From positions 1 to 15,311 of the forward strand of contig NZ_CALCDX010000077.1 in assembly GCF_937900395.1 (NCBI RefSeq): DNA of 15,311 bases, written 5' to 3'. A model generated the notes under the pieces. It saw only the letters and a list, made by a program, of their open reading frames with translations. It searched no databases and was not told the origin of the DNA. The position numbers were made by a program, and so were the translations under genes. Shown here one piece after another: positions 1 to 9,109 of this stretch (position 1 is the first letter of the stretch; each line of letters opens with the position of its first letter). This DNA comes from an uncultured Caulobacter sp. GTDB taxonomy: Bacteria; Pseudomonadota; Alphaproteobacteria; Caulobacterales; Caulobacteraceae.

Positions 1-84
1 TCCCGGCTCTTCGCTGCGCTTCGGCCGGGATGACACGGGATTTGGCTGGATCCCGGCTTTCGCCGGGATGATCGCCTGCGGCGA

Positions 85-86
<2 letters not shown>
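1..86. repeat. Cluster of three short palindromes (REP-like)
   Basis: Three hairpins lie side by side. One pairs tcccggc (1-7) with gccggga (24-30). A second pairs tcccggc (51-57) with gccggga (62-68). A third pairs gatcgcc (70-76) with ggcgatc (80-86) around a 3-base loop. The first two share the same arms and are copies of one small intergenic palindrome of the kind scattered through Caulobacter-type genomes. The third touches the stop codon of the minus-strand peptidase and could act as a transcription end signal for it, although no T-run follows. The element is cut by the window edge. Confidence 0.6.
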
Positions 87-2181
<2,095 letters not shown>

Positions 2182-2467
2182 GAAACCGAAAACCCTGGAA
2201 GCGGTTATGCCTTTGGCGGCGGAGCCTAGTCCTGCTTTTCCCCCGCCGCTAGGCGAGACTCGCCCAAGATCACCGTCCGCGGATCGTCGAGCGACGTTCT
2301 GTTTCGCTGCGCGCGCGTTCGTAATAAAAGTGAAATAAAATCATAGTTTTAGAGCGTAACAATCCGAAACAGGACTTGCTTTGCCGCGACGCAGCATCAC
2401 TCCTACATGCTAATCCGGGGCGAAAACGGCGGACTACGGTTCGTCCGTCTAGCAATAAGGGTCTCGA
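2182..2467. promoter_or_regulatory. Divergent intergenic region between peptidase and lpxC
   Basis: This 286-base gap holds no gene and separates two divergently read genes, so it must carry promoters for both. The stretch 2320-2372 (around taataaaagtgaaataaaa) is clearly AT-rich against a strongly GC-rich surrounding and is the most likely promoter or regulator-binding zone. I cannot name a specific -35/-10 pair with confidence. An aaggg at about 2457-2461 lies close upstream of the lpxC GTG and serves as its ribosome binding site. Confidence 0.5.
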
Positions 2468-3364
2468 GTGTCGGCTTCGGGTTATTTTCAGCACACGGTC
2501 GCGGGACCGGTGATCTTCGCGGGGATCGGCCTGCACACGGGCGCGCACGTGCGTGTCGTGGTGCGTCCGGCGGCCCCCGACGCGGGGATCGTCTTCGTGC
2601 GGACCGACGTGCATGACCGCGACAACCGCGTTCCCGCCACCGCCGGGGCGGTCTGCCAGACGCAACTGGGCACGGTGATCGGCAACGCCGCCGACGTCCG
2701 CGTCTCGACCATCGAACACCTGATGGCGGCCCTGGCGGCCCTGTCGATCGACAACTGCGTCGTCGAGCTGGACGGCCCGGAAGTGCCGATCATGGACGGC
2801 TCGTCCGAACCCTTCGTTCAGATCTTGGACCGCGCCGGCCGCCGCAAGCAGGAAGCCGTCCGCCAATACATCGAGATCCTCGCGCCGATTCTGGTCGAGG
2901 AGGGCGACAAGCGCGCCGCGCTGTTGCCCGCCGACCGATTCGAGGTCGCGTTCGAGATCGCGTTCGGCAGCAAGGCCATCGGCCGGCAGGCCGTCGACCT
3001 GGCGATCGACGAAGACTCGTTCCGCTCGGAACTGTCGAACTGCCGCACCTTCGGCTTCCTGCGGGACGTCGAAGCTCTGCGCGCCATCGGCCTGGCCCGC
3101 GGCGGCTCGATGGAAAACGCCGTCGTGATCGACGGCGACCGCGTGCTCAATCCCGAAGGCCTGCGCCGCAAGGACGAGTTCGTGCGTCACAAGGCGCTGG
3201 ACGCCATCGGCGATCTTTATGTGCTGGGCAAGCCGATCGTCGGCCGCTTCGAAGGCGTTCTGGCCGGTCACGGCCTCAATAACGCCGTGGTTCGAGCGTT
3301 GCTGGCCCAGCCGCGCGCCTGGCGCCTGCGCGCCCTCGCGTCGGAACTGGCTCAAGCGGTTTAA
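2468..3364 (+). CDS. lpxC: UDP-3-O-acyl-N-acetylglucosamine deacetylase (LpxC)
   Basis: LpxC is the zinc-dependent cytoplasmic enzyme that removes the acetyl group from UDP-3-O-acyl-GlcNAc, the committed step of lipid A synthesis. The 298-residue length is normal. The zinc-binding residues are present: His84 in TIEHLMAAL, and His241 and Asp245 in RHKALDAIGDL. Glu83 (general base) and His268 in GHGLNNA complete the active site. The GTG start follows an aaggg ribosome site, and the protein begins at the usual place before the GIGLHTG segment (19-25). It is the first gene of the plus-strand run and is followed after 111 bases by bamD. This order (lpxC, bamD, recN, ligA) is the standard arrangement downstream of ftsZ in Caulobacter relatives. 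Nothing is missing or odd. Confidence 0.97.
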   Translation: MSASGYFQHTVAGPVIFAGIGLHTGAHVRVVVRPAAPDAGIVFVRTDVHDRDNRVPATAGAVCQTQLGTVIGNAADVRVSTIEHLMAALAALSIDNCVVELDGPEVPIMDGSSEPFVQILDRAGRRKQEAVRQYIEILAPILVEEGDKRAALLPADRFEVAFEIAFGSKAIGRQAVDLAIDEDSFRSELSNCRTFGFLRDVEALRAIGLARGGSMENAVVIDGDRVLNPEGLRRKDEFVRHKALDAIGDLYVLGKPIVGRFEGVLAGHGLNNAVVRALLAQPRAWRLRALASELAQAV

Positions 3365-3475
3365 GAGCGTCTCGGGAAGTCGGGGCTCGGCGTTCGCATT
3401 TGCGCCTTCCGTGGCGTGGTGTAGAAGCCTTGCACGGCGCAGGGGCGCACGTTTGCTTCGAGGGTGAGAGACTCC

Positions 3476-4396
3476 GTGCTTCGTAATTTCTCGGGACGTT
3501 CGGCCGTCACTATCGCCGCTGTTCTCGTCGCCGTGTCGGTGGCGGGCTGCGCCGGCAAGTCCAAGAAGCCGAGCCTCGCCTACGAAGAACGCCCCGTCGA
3601 ACTGCTGTACGCCACGGGCGCGAACCGCCTGGATCGCGGCAATTGGAACGAGGCCGTCGACTATTTCCGCGAGGTCGAGCGCCAGCACCCCTATTCGGAA
3701 TGGTCGCGCCGCTCGATTCTGATGACCGGCTACGCCCACTACATGGGCAACAACTACGCCGACGCCATTGGCGACGCCGACCGGTTCATCTCGCTGTATC
3801 CGGGCAATCCGTCGGCCAGCTACGCCTACTATCTGAAGGCCGTCTGCTACTTCGAACAGATCGTCGACGTGAACCGCGACCAGGCCGCCACCGAGCAGGC
3901 GCTCGCCGCCCTGCGCGACGTCGTCCAGCGCTATCCCAACAGCGAATACGCGACCGACGCGCGCCTGAAGATCGACATGGTCAATGATCAGCTGGCCGGC
4001 AAGGAGATGGCGATCGGTCGCTATTACCTGAAGAACGGCCAGACCCTGGCCGCGATCGGCCGCTTCAAGACCGTGATCGAACGTCACCAGACCACCTCGC
4101 ACACGCCCGAGGCCCTCTATCGTCTGGTCGAAGCCTATCTGACCCTGGGCCTGATGGACGAAGCCAAGCGCAATGGCGCCGTGCTGGGCTACAACTTCCC
4201 GGGCGACCGCTGGTACGCCGACGCCTACAAGCTGCTGAACGATAATGGCCTGAAGCCCGCCGTTGAGCCGCTGAAGGCCGGCGCCAAGCGCAACGCGCTG
4301 GAGCGGCTGCTGTCCAAGGACAAGGACGCGACCCTGGCGCCGCCGGGCGCCAAGAAGTCCAAGAAGGGCGGCCTGATGGGCGTGCTCGGCATGTGA
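3476..4396 (+). CDS. bamD: Outer membrane assembly lipoprotein BamD (ComL/YfiO family)
   Basis: BamD is the essential TPR lipoprotein of the BAM complex, which folds beta-barrel proteins into the outer membrane from its periplasmic face. From this start the protein has a short positive N-terminus, a hydrophobic segment and a lipobox ending VAGC (Cys25), so it is lipidated and carried to the outer membrane. Residues of about 40-260 form helical TPR pairs, for example around NWNEAVDYFREVE, NYADAIGDADRFI and TLAAIGRFKTVIE. The tail is lysine-rich. I prefer the GTG at 3476 because gagag lies 5 bases upstream; an in-frame GTG at 3464 would add MRDS and has no spaced ribosome site. The C-terminal stop is followed at once by a strong hairpin. 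Length (306 residues) is slightly above enterobacterial BamD, as is usual in alphaproteobacteria. Confidence 0.95.
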   Translation: MLRNFSGRSAVTIAAVLVAVSVAGCAGKSKKPSLAYEERPVELLYATGANRLDRGNWNEAVDYFREVERQHPYSEWSRRSILMTGYAHYMGNNYADAIGDADRFISLYPGNPSASYAYYLKAVCYFEQIVDVNRDQAATEQALAALRDVVQRYPNSEYATDARLKIDMVNDQLAGKEMAIGRYYLKNGQTLAAIGRFKTVIERHQTTSHTPEALYRLVEAYLTLGLMDEAKRNGAVLGYNFPGDRWYADAYKLLNDNGLKPAVEPLKAGAKRNALERLLSKDKDATLAPPGAKKSKKGGLMGVLGM

Positions 4397-4402
4397 TCCG
4401 GC

Positions 4403-4429
4403 GGGATCGAGGCCCTCGATCCCGTTTCG
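4403..4429 (+). terminator. Terminator-like hairpin after bamD
   Basis: Arms gggatcgag (4403-4411) and ctcgatccc (4415-4423) pair perfectly over 9 bases with a 3-base loop and are followed by gtttcgtt. It begins only 7 bases after the bamD stop. The T-run is weak, so termination may be partial. It suggests recN has its own promoter in the 50 bases that follow. Confidence 0.65.
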
Positions 4430-4478
4430 TTCCGCCTTGGCGCTTTGAAAAACTCTGATTCCCGGCGATCCTGCGCCC

Positions 4479-6176
4479 ATGCTGATCGGCCTATCCATCC
4501 GTGACGTCGTGCTCATCGAGAGCCTGGACCTCGCCATTGGCCAGGGCCTGACCGCGCTGACGGGCGAAACCGGCGCGGGCAAGTCGATCATCCTGGACGC
4601 CCTGGGCCTGGCGACCGGCGCGCGCGCCGACGCGGGCCTGGTGAGGCGAGGGGCCGCCGGCCACGCCTCGGCCACGGCGATCTTCGCCTTGCCGGCCGAC
4701 CATCCGGCCTTCGCCTACCTCGACGACAAGGGCCTGGACTACGCCCGTGACGAGGATCTGGTCCTGCGCCGGCAGCTGTCGCCCGACGGCCGCAGCAGAG
4801 CCTTCGTCAACGACCAAGCCACCAGCGTCGGCGTGCTCAAAGACCTCGGCGGCCTGCTGCTCGAGGTCCACGGCCAGCACGAGACGGTCGGCCTGCTCGA
4901 CCCCAAGACCCACCGCGGCCTGCTCGACGCGTTCGGCGGCGTCTCCGTCTCGGCGGTCGCCTCGGCCTGGAGCGCCTGGCGCGCCGCGCGTGAGAAGGCC
5001 GACGGCCTGCGCGATCTCGCCGGCCGCGCCGCCGCCGAGACCGAGGAACTGACCCTGCGCCTATCGGAGCTGGACCGCCTGGACCCCCGCGAGGGCGAGG
5101 AGGCGACTCTGGCTGAGGAGCGGGCGCTGCTGAGTTCGGCCGAGAAGGCCATCACCGACATCGCCGCCGCCCAGGACGCGCTTGGCGGCGACAGCCTGTC
5201 GGGCAAGCTGGCCCAGGCGTTCCGCGCCCTGGAGCGCGCCCGCGACCGGGCTCTGCAGGCTGGCGCCCCCGCCGATGGCGTCGCCATGACCCGGCTTTCG
5301 GCCGCCTGCGAGGCTGTCGACCGCGCCATCGTCGAGGCGCAAGAGGCTAGCGCCGCCATCGACGCGGTGGCCGAGTCCTTCGAGTTCGAGCCCGATCGCC
5401 TGGAGAAGGCCGAGGAGCGGCTGTTCGCCCTACGCGGCATGGCTCGCAAGCTGAATGTTCTGGTCGAGGACCTGCCGGCCAAGCGCGCCGAGTTCGCCGC
5501 TCGGCTCCAGGCCATCGAGACCTCCGAGGACGCGCTGAAGGCCGCCGACAAGGAAGCCGCCGAGGCCCGCGAGGCCTATCTCTACGCCGCCGAGGCCCTG
5601 TCGGCCGAACGCCGCGCGGCCGGCGACGCCCTGGCCCAGGCGGTCGAGGCCGAACTGACGCCGCTGAAGCTGGAGAAGGCCAAGTTCCGCGTCGCGCTGG
5701 AGCCGCTGGCGGAAGACCGCGCCGGCCCGACGGGCCTCGACCGCGTCGCCTTCGAGATCTCGACCAACCCGGGTGCGCCATTCGGCCCGATGGAAGCCAT
5801 CGCCTCGGGCGGCGAGCTGGCGCGCTTCGCCCTGGCCCTGAAGGCCGCCCTGGCCGGGCGCGGCGGCGGCCCGCAACCCTTGATGATCTTCGACGAGGTC
5901 GACCAGGGCGTCGGCGGGGCCGTGGCCGATGCGGTGGGCCTGCGCCTCAAGCGTCTGGCGGCCAACGCTCAGGTGCTGGTGGTCACCCACTCGGCCCAGG
6001 TCGCCGCGCGGGCCGACGCGCACTGGCGGATCTCCAAGTCCGGCGACGAGACCTCGACCCGCACCAAGGTCGAGCCCCTGACCCCCGCCCAGCGCGAGGA
6101 AGAGATCGCCCGCATGCTGTCGGGCGCGGAGGTCACGGAAGCGGCGAGGGCGGCGGCTCGGGCGTTGATGGCTTAG
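4479..6176 (+). CDS. recN: DNA repair protein RecN (SMC-like ATPase)
   Basis: RecN is a cytoplasmic SMC-like ATPase that acts with RecA in repair of double-strand breaks. The 565-residue protein has the family layout: Walker A GETGAGKS (29-36) near the N-terminus, a central coiled coil rich in Ala, Glu and Arg (about 160-380), then the signature SGGELARF (443-450), Walker B LMIFDEVDQG (D472, E473) and the H-loop His504 in VVTHSAQVAA. The ATG has no clear ribosome site (gatcctgcgccc precedes it). RecN is SOS-induced in many bacteria, but I see no GTTC-N7-GTTC box, the caulobacterial LexA site, in the 82 bases upstream. It lies between bamD and ligA, as in Caulobacter. No truncation or missing motif. 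Confidence 0.96.
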   Translation: MLIGLSIRDVVLIESLDLAIGQGLTALTGETGAGKSIILDALGLATGARADAGLVRRGAAGHASATAIFALPADHPAFAYLDDKGLDYARDEDLVLRRQLSPDGRSRAFVNDQATSVGVLKDLGGLLLEVHGQHETVGLLDPKTHRGLLDAFGGVSVSAVASAWSAWRAAREKADGLRDLAGRAAAETEELTLRLSELDRLDPREGEEATLAEERALLSSAEKAITDIAAAQDALGGDSLSGKLAQAFRALERARDRALQAGAPADGVAMTRLSAACEAVDRAIVEAQEASAAIDAVAESFEFEPDRLEKAEERLFALRGMARKLNVLVEDLPAKRAEFAARLQAIETSEDALKAADKEAAEAREAYLYAAEALSAERRAAGDALAQAVEAELTPLKLEKAKFRVALEPLAEDRAGPTGLDRVAFEISTNPGAPFGPMEAIASGGELARFALALKAALAGRGGGPQPLMIFDEVDQGVGGAVADAVGLRLKRLAANAQVLVVTHSAQVAARADAHWRISKSGDETSTRTKVEPLTPAQREEEIARMLSGAEVTEAARAAARALMA

Positions 6177-6203
6177 GGCTGGATTGGCCGGCGCCTTTTC
6201 CCC

Positions 6204-6332
6204 GTCATTCCCGCCCTTGTGGCGGGAACCCCTGGTTCAGCTGATACGTGAGATGCAAGCGGACCGCTGGCGGTCCGCCGCGTCTGCACTTGCGGCTGAT
6301 AGAGAGGTTCCCGCCACAAGGGCGGGAATGAC
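6204..6332. repeat. Palindromic intergenic element with exact 27-base arms
   Basis: The 27 bases at 6204-6230 (gtcattcccgccc...) recur exactly as reverse complement at 6306-6332. The arms are themselves partly self-complementary (cccgcc against ggcggg). The 75-base centre contains a second perfect hairpin, gcggaccgc (6259-6267) with gcggtccgc (6270-6278). The result is a nested cruciform-like structure in the recN-ligA gap. It has no coding capacity and resembles the abundant small non-autonomous palindromic repeats (REP/MITE-like) of alphaproteobacterial intergenic DNA. It could also end recN transcription. Confidence 0.8.
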
Positions 6333-6449
6333 GATTGAATTGGGTGGGATGATTGAAGGTCCATTCGCCCCAAGTCCATCGCTGACTCCCACCGTCAGGG
6401 GGAGGTTGCTAACGTCCCGCCTCGTCCTTGCCTGTCCGGATTCGCCGCC
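6333..6449. other. Leader region of ligA, no gene seen
   Basis: The rest of the recN-ligA gap has no convincing ORF. It should hold the ligA promoter, but I cannot point to a specific box. The ligA GTG at 6450 has only a poor ribosome site (ccgga, 6436-6440). Confidence 0.4.
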
Positions 6450-6911
6450 GTGTCCCTGATCCCTGTCGCCGACCTCACCGAAGCCCAGGCCGTCGAGGAA
6501 CTGGAGCGCCTGGCCGACACGCTGGCCGCGCACGACATCGCCTATCACCAGCAAGACAACCCGACGATCAGCGACGCCGAGTACGACGCGCTGAAGCGGC
6601 GGAACCTGGATATCGAGACCCGCTTCCCGCACCTGGTGCGCGACAATTCTCCGTCCATGCGGGTCGGCGCGGCGCGGGCCGAGCAGTTCGCGCCGGTGGA
6701 GCACGGCGTGCCAATGCTCAGCCTGGACAACGCCTTCTCGAACGACGAGGCGATTGAGTTTGACGCCCGCATCCGGCGCTTCCTGCGGATCTCGCCGTCC
6801 GAGACGGTCGCCTATACCGCGGAGCCCAAGATCGACGGCCTGTCGGCCTCGCTGCGCTACGAGAAGGGCGTGCTGGTCCAGGGCGCGACGCGGGGCGATG
6901 GCCGGGTCGGT
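6450..6911 (+). pseudogene. ligA: NAD-dependent DNA ligase LigA, N-terminal 154 codons only (cut by a chimeric join)
   Basis: LigA seals nicks in DNA using NAD+ and is normally essential and near 700-800 residues long. Only the N-terminal Ia domain and the start of the adenylation domain are here. Visible family marks are the Ia-domain motif around YHQQDNPTISDAEYD (residues 32-46), LSLDNAF (90-96) and the adenylation motif with catalytic Lys127 in EPKIDGLSA, then GATRGDGRVG (145-154). In LigA this last motif is normally followed by EDVT. Here it changes at base 6912 to unrelated sequence. No OB-fold, zinc finger, HhH or BRCT part exists in the window. The reading frame continues open into foreign sequence, so the apparent 651-codon ORF to 8405 is not a real protein. 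I take this as an intact gene cut by assembly, not a true pseudogene. Confidence 0.93.
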
Positions 6912-7172
6912 GCCCTCCGCTCCGGGCGGGAACGCGGCGACCTGCGCGGCCGTCTCGAGCTCGCGGGCACCGAGCACCTCCACCCGCGCTGGCAGCTCCG
7001 GCTCATCCCGGCGCTGAAGAAGGTGTTCCCTCGGCTTCAGTTCATCGCCACGACCCACTCCCCGATGGTGCTCACCGCGTTGTCGGCCGAGGAGGTGTTC
7101 CTGCTGGCGCTCGATGCGAGCGGCTCCGTCGTGGTGCGACCGGCGCCGCGGTCCCCCGCGCTGCTCACCGGC
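6912..7172 (+). pseudogene. AAA-family ATPase, C-terminal fragment
   Basis: From about 6975 the forward frame reads HLHPRWQLRLIPAL and then LQFIATTHSPMVLTAL, the post-Walker-B D-loop and switch-histidine region (THSP) of the AAA_15/AAA_21 group of ABC-like ATPases found in OLD-type and abortive-infection proteins. The expected Walker B (hydrophobics then DE) directly before HLHP is absent, so 6912-6975 may be yet another scrap. The piece then continues through FLLALDASGSVVV and stops at the next join. There is no start, Walker A or stop. It is in frame with ligA by chance. Confidence 0.7.
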
Positions 7173-7310
7173 TTTGCCTGGGGCGTCGGGTTCGCCGCTG
7201 CCGGGGCGATGTTCGGCGGCTTTGCCGGAGCCTTCTTCGCCACCCGGCAAGGCTTTATCAGTCCGGAATCCTTCACCTTCCAGGAATCGGCGCTGGTGCT
7301 CGCGATCGTC
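7173..7310 (+). pseudogene. Branched-chain amino-acid ABC transporter permease (LivM type), internal fragment
   Basis: Forty-six codons read as a LivM-type inner-membrane permease: a small-residue-rich membrane helix (GVGFAAAGAMFGGFAGAFF) followed by RQGFISPESFTFQES and ALVLAIV. In the family this continues with VLGG, but here the similarity ends at 7310. Both ends of the gene are missing. The composition and the sequence do not fit either flanking gene, and it is in frame with the preceding piece by chance. Confidence 0.75.
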
Positions 7311-7355
7311 ACCCGCCCAAGCGCGCCCGACGCTGCCGAGGTCGGTGAGTTGCCG

Positions 7356-7547
7356 CTAACGCGCGCCGACTCGCACGTGCTCGATGCGGCCGGAGCGCGC
7401 AAGCGCGTCGTAGAGCGGCAGCACGCCGCGCGGCGAGCCGGTATAGCGGAAGCGGGCATTGAATACCGTGCCGCCGAGCGAGAACGCCCCCTGCAGGTTG
7501 GCATCGGCCCGCGAGTAGCCGACTTCCGGCGAATCGACCAGCAGCGC
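7356..7547 (-). pseudogene. C-terminal fragment of an unidentified protein
   Basis: On the minus strand one frame is open for 63 codons from the join at 7547 to a TAG at 7356-7358. It reads as plausible protein with alternating, beta-like residues (for example ANLQGAFSLGGTVFNARFRY, then GVLPLYDALARSG) and ends RVGAR. I do not recognise the family. An in-frame TAG sits at 7548-7550, exactly where the next scrap begins, so the upstream part of this gene is absent. Bases 7311-7355 would be its 3' flank. Confidence 0.5.
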
Positions 7548-7758
7548 CTATTCGGTCGTCCACTCCAAAGCCGACGGACGCTGGCTAATGGCGTCCGTTC
7601 GCGAGACGCGGACGGATGGCGGGACCGCTCACGAACACATTGCCGACATGGAGTGGCTCATCGGAACGTGGACCGCCGAGGAGCAAGGCGTCACGACGAA
7701 GTCGGTTTGCCAGTGGATTGGCGACAAGAGCTTCGTGGAGAGAAAGTACACGACGAAG
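7546..7758 (+). pseudogene. SnoaL/DUF4440-type (SgcJ-like) protein, internal fragment
   Basis: The forward frame from 7546 reads AYSVVHSKADGRWLMASVRE, the last strands of a SnoaL-like/DUF4440 domain, then EHIADMEWLIGTW and SFVERKYTT, the start of the second domain typical of SgcJ/EcaC-like proteins common in Planctomycetes. Both ends are missing. The frame runs straight into mycobacterial fbpD. The boundary lies somewhere in 7756-7773 because the short string gccgccgacggc could belong to either side. An ATG at 7588 gives an artificial 325-residue ORF (7588-8565). Confidence 0.65.
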
Positions 7759-7770
7759 GCCGCCGACGGC

Positions 7771-8565
7771 GTCGAGACCCTGATGGTGCCCTCGGCCGCC
7801 ATGGGCCGCGACATCCCGGTGGCCTTCCTGGCCGGCGGCCCGCACGCGGTGGTGCTGCTGGACGCCTACAACGCCGGGGACCCGGTCAGCAACTGGGTGA
7901 CCGCGGGCAACGCGATGAACACCCTCGCGGGCAAGGGCATCTCCGTGGTGGCCCCGGCCAGCGGAGCGTTCACCCTCTACACCAACTGGGAGGCCGACGG
8001 CACCCGGCAGTGGGAGACGTTCCTGTCCGACGAACTGCCGAACTGGCTGGCCGCCAACAAGGGCCTCGCGCCCGGCGGCCACGCGATCGTCGGCGCCGCC
8101 CAGGGCGGCACCGGAGCCATGATGGAGGCCACCTTCCACCCGGACCGCTACCGCTACGCCGGTGCGCTGTCGGCGTTCCTGACCCCGTCGCGGACCTTCG
8201 AGAACGGCGCCATCACCGCCGGGATGAACGAGTTCGGCGGGGTCAACACCCAGGCCATGTGGGGCGCCGCCCAGCTCGGCCGGTGGAAGTGGCACGACCC
8301 CAACGTCCACGCCCAGCTGCTGGTGGACAACAACACCCGGCTGTGGATCTGGAGCCCGCAGACCTTCACCTGCGCCGACCCGCCGGCGATGGCCGGCTAC
8401 TGTGACCAGGTCACCGGCAGCGCCCGCATCTTCTACGGCCACTACCGCTCGCTCGGCGGCCGCAACGGCCACTTCGACTTCCCGGTGGGCGGGGAGCACG
8501 ACTGGGGTAACTGGGCCGGCCAGCTGGGGGCAATGTCCGGCGACATCGCGGCGGCCATCAGGTAG
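7771..8565 (+). pseudogene. fbpD: FbpD / MPT51, antigen 85-related protein, missing its signal peptide
   Basis: From VETLMVPSAAMGRD to the TAG at 8563-8565 this is the mature part of MPT51 (FbpD), a secreted alpha/beta-hydrolase-fold relative of the antigen 85 mycolyltransferases. The antigen 85 nucleophile is replaced: the elbow reads GAAQGG with Ala at 8098-8100 where the active enzymes have Ser. That loss is known for MPT51, which binds fibronectin and is not considered a mycolyltransferase. The late histidine is kept in EHDWGNW. The native start codon and signal peptide are absent because the chimeric join replaces them, so the gene is partial here. It precedes culp6, fadD32 and pks13, as in mycobacteria. 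Identification is firm; the exact first native base is uncertain by about 15 bases. Confidence 0.92.
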
Positions 8566-8623
8566 CGCACGTTTGCCGGTTCGGCGCCCGGGAGCACCGT
8601 CGGGCAGCCGGTACCGTGGAGGC

Positions 8624-9100
8624 GTGCAACGCTCGGACGGCCGCTCTGCCGGCAAAACCGCGGCGCTGGCGGCCGGACTGCTGGCGCCCGCGACGTGGTG
8701 GCTGACGGCGTGCGGCTCCGGCGACGACCTGATGACCAGTGTCGCGCTGCCCGCCGACCAGGCCGTCGCCTCGGCCGAGGGCCAGCCGTTGTCGGTGGCG
8801 CCGGGCCCCCTGCAGAGCGGCAAGCTCGACGTAAGCCCCGCTCAGCAGGCCTATCTGTCCGCCCTGACCACGGCGGGCGTCCGGCCGTCCAGTGAGCTGA
8901 GCGCGCTGAGCATCGGGTCCTCGGTGTGCCAGGCCCGGGCGGCCGGCCAGAGCGAGCAGGCGGTGTGGGACTTCATCGCGCCGCAGGTGCGCAGCGACAT
9001 CGCCGACTTCCGGGCGACGACGCCGCAGCGCGCGGCCGAGACCCGGGCCAACGACGTCACGGCCGACTACATCCGCATCGCCTCCGAGACACTCTGCTAG
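8624..9100 (+). CDS. DUF732 family putative lipoprotein
   Basis: A 158-residue protein with a short N-terminal hydrophobic segment ending in a lipobox (LTAC, Cys30), then a Ser/Ala-rich spacer and a DUF732-like helical domain from about residue 70 (AQQAYLSALTTAGV). Two further cysteines, Cys102 and the final residue Cys158, may form the disulfide typical of the family. DUF732 proteins are small secreted or lipid-anchored mycobacterial proteins without a known activity. The GTG at 8624 is chosen because it begins just before the export signal; ggagg lies immediately upstream but only 1 base away, so the start is not certain. An in-frame ORF opening at 8402 overlaps fbpD and is rejected. It ends 9 bases before culp6, so the two are very probably cotranscribed. 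Confidence 0.8.
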   Translation: MQRSDGRSAGKTAALAAGLLAPATWWLTACGSGDDLMTSVALPADQAVASAEGQPLSVAPGPLQSGKLDVSPAQQAYLSALTTAGVRPSSELSALSIGSSVCQARAAGQSEQAVWDFIAPQVRSDIADFRATTPQRAAETRANDVTADYIRIASETLC

Positions 9101-9109
9101 CAGGAAGAC

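Larger units (their letters stand above)
6912..7770. other. Chimeric patchwork joining two genomes
   Basis: This stretch links caulobacterial ligA to mycobacterial fbpD and contains only internal or terminal scraps of at least four unrelated genes, with one of them on the opposite strand. Approximate joins, judged from where protein similarity starts and stops, are 6911/6912, 7172/7173, 7310/7311, 7546-7548 and 7756-7773. No transposase, integrase, repeat or attachment-like site marks any join. Piece lengths of about 140-260 bases are similar to short sequencing reads. I infer an assembly or library artefact. Confidence 0.85.

Noticed and set aside
4397..4478. LexA (SOS) box upstream of recN
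   Set aside because: I looked for GTTC-N7-GTTC, the caulobacterial form. One GTTC is present in gtttcgttccgcc but there is no partner at the right distance.
2270..4675. Minus-strand ORF of 801 codons across lpxC and bamD
   Set aside because: It is antisense to two clear genes and their gap, and has no recognisable motif. It is open only because of codon bias in the real frames.
6450..8405. A novel ligase-ATPase-permease fusion protein
   Set aside because: Family similarity breaks sharply at each join, and after 7310 the frame runs antisense to one fragment and then out of frame with the SgcJ-like piece and FbpD. It is a product of chimeric joining.
8402..8623. Longer N-terminus for the DUF732 protein
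   Set aside because: It would overlap the end of fbpD by over 160 bases in another frame and push the lipoprotein signal far inside the protein. The GTG at 8624 places the signal at the N-terminus.
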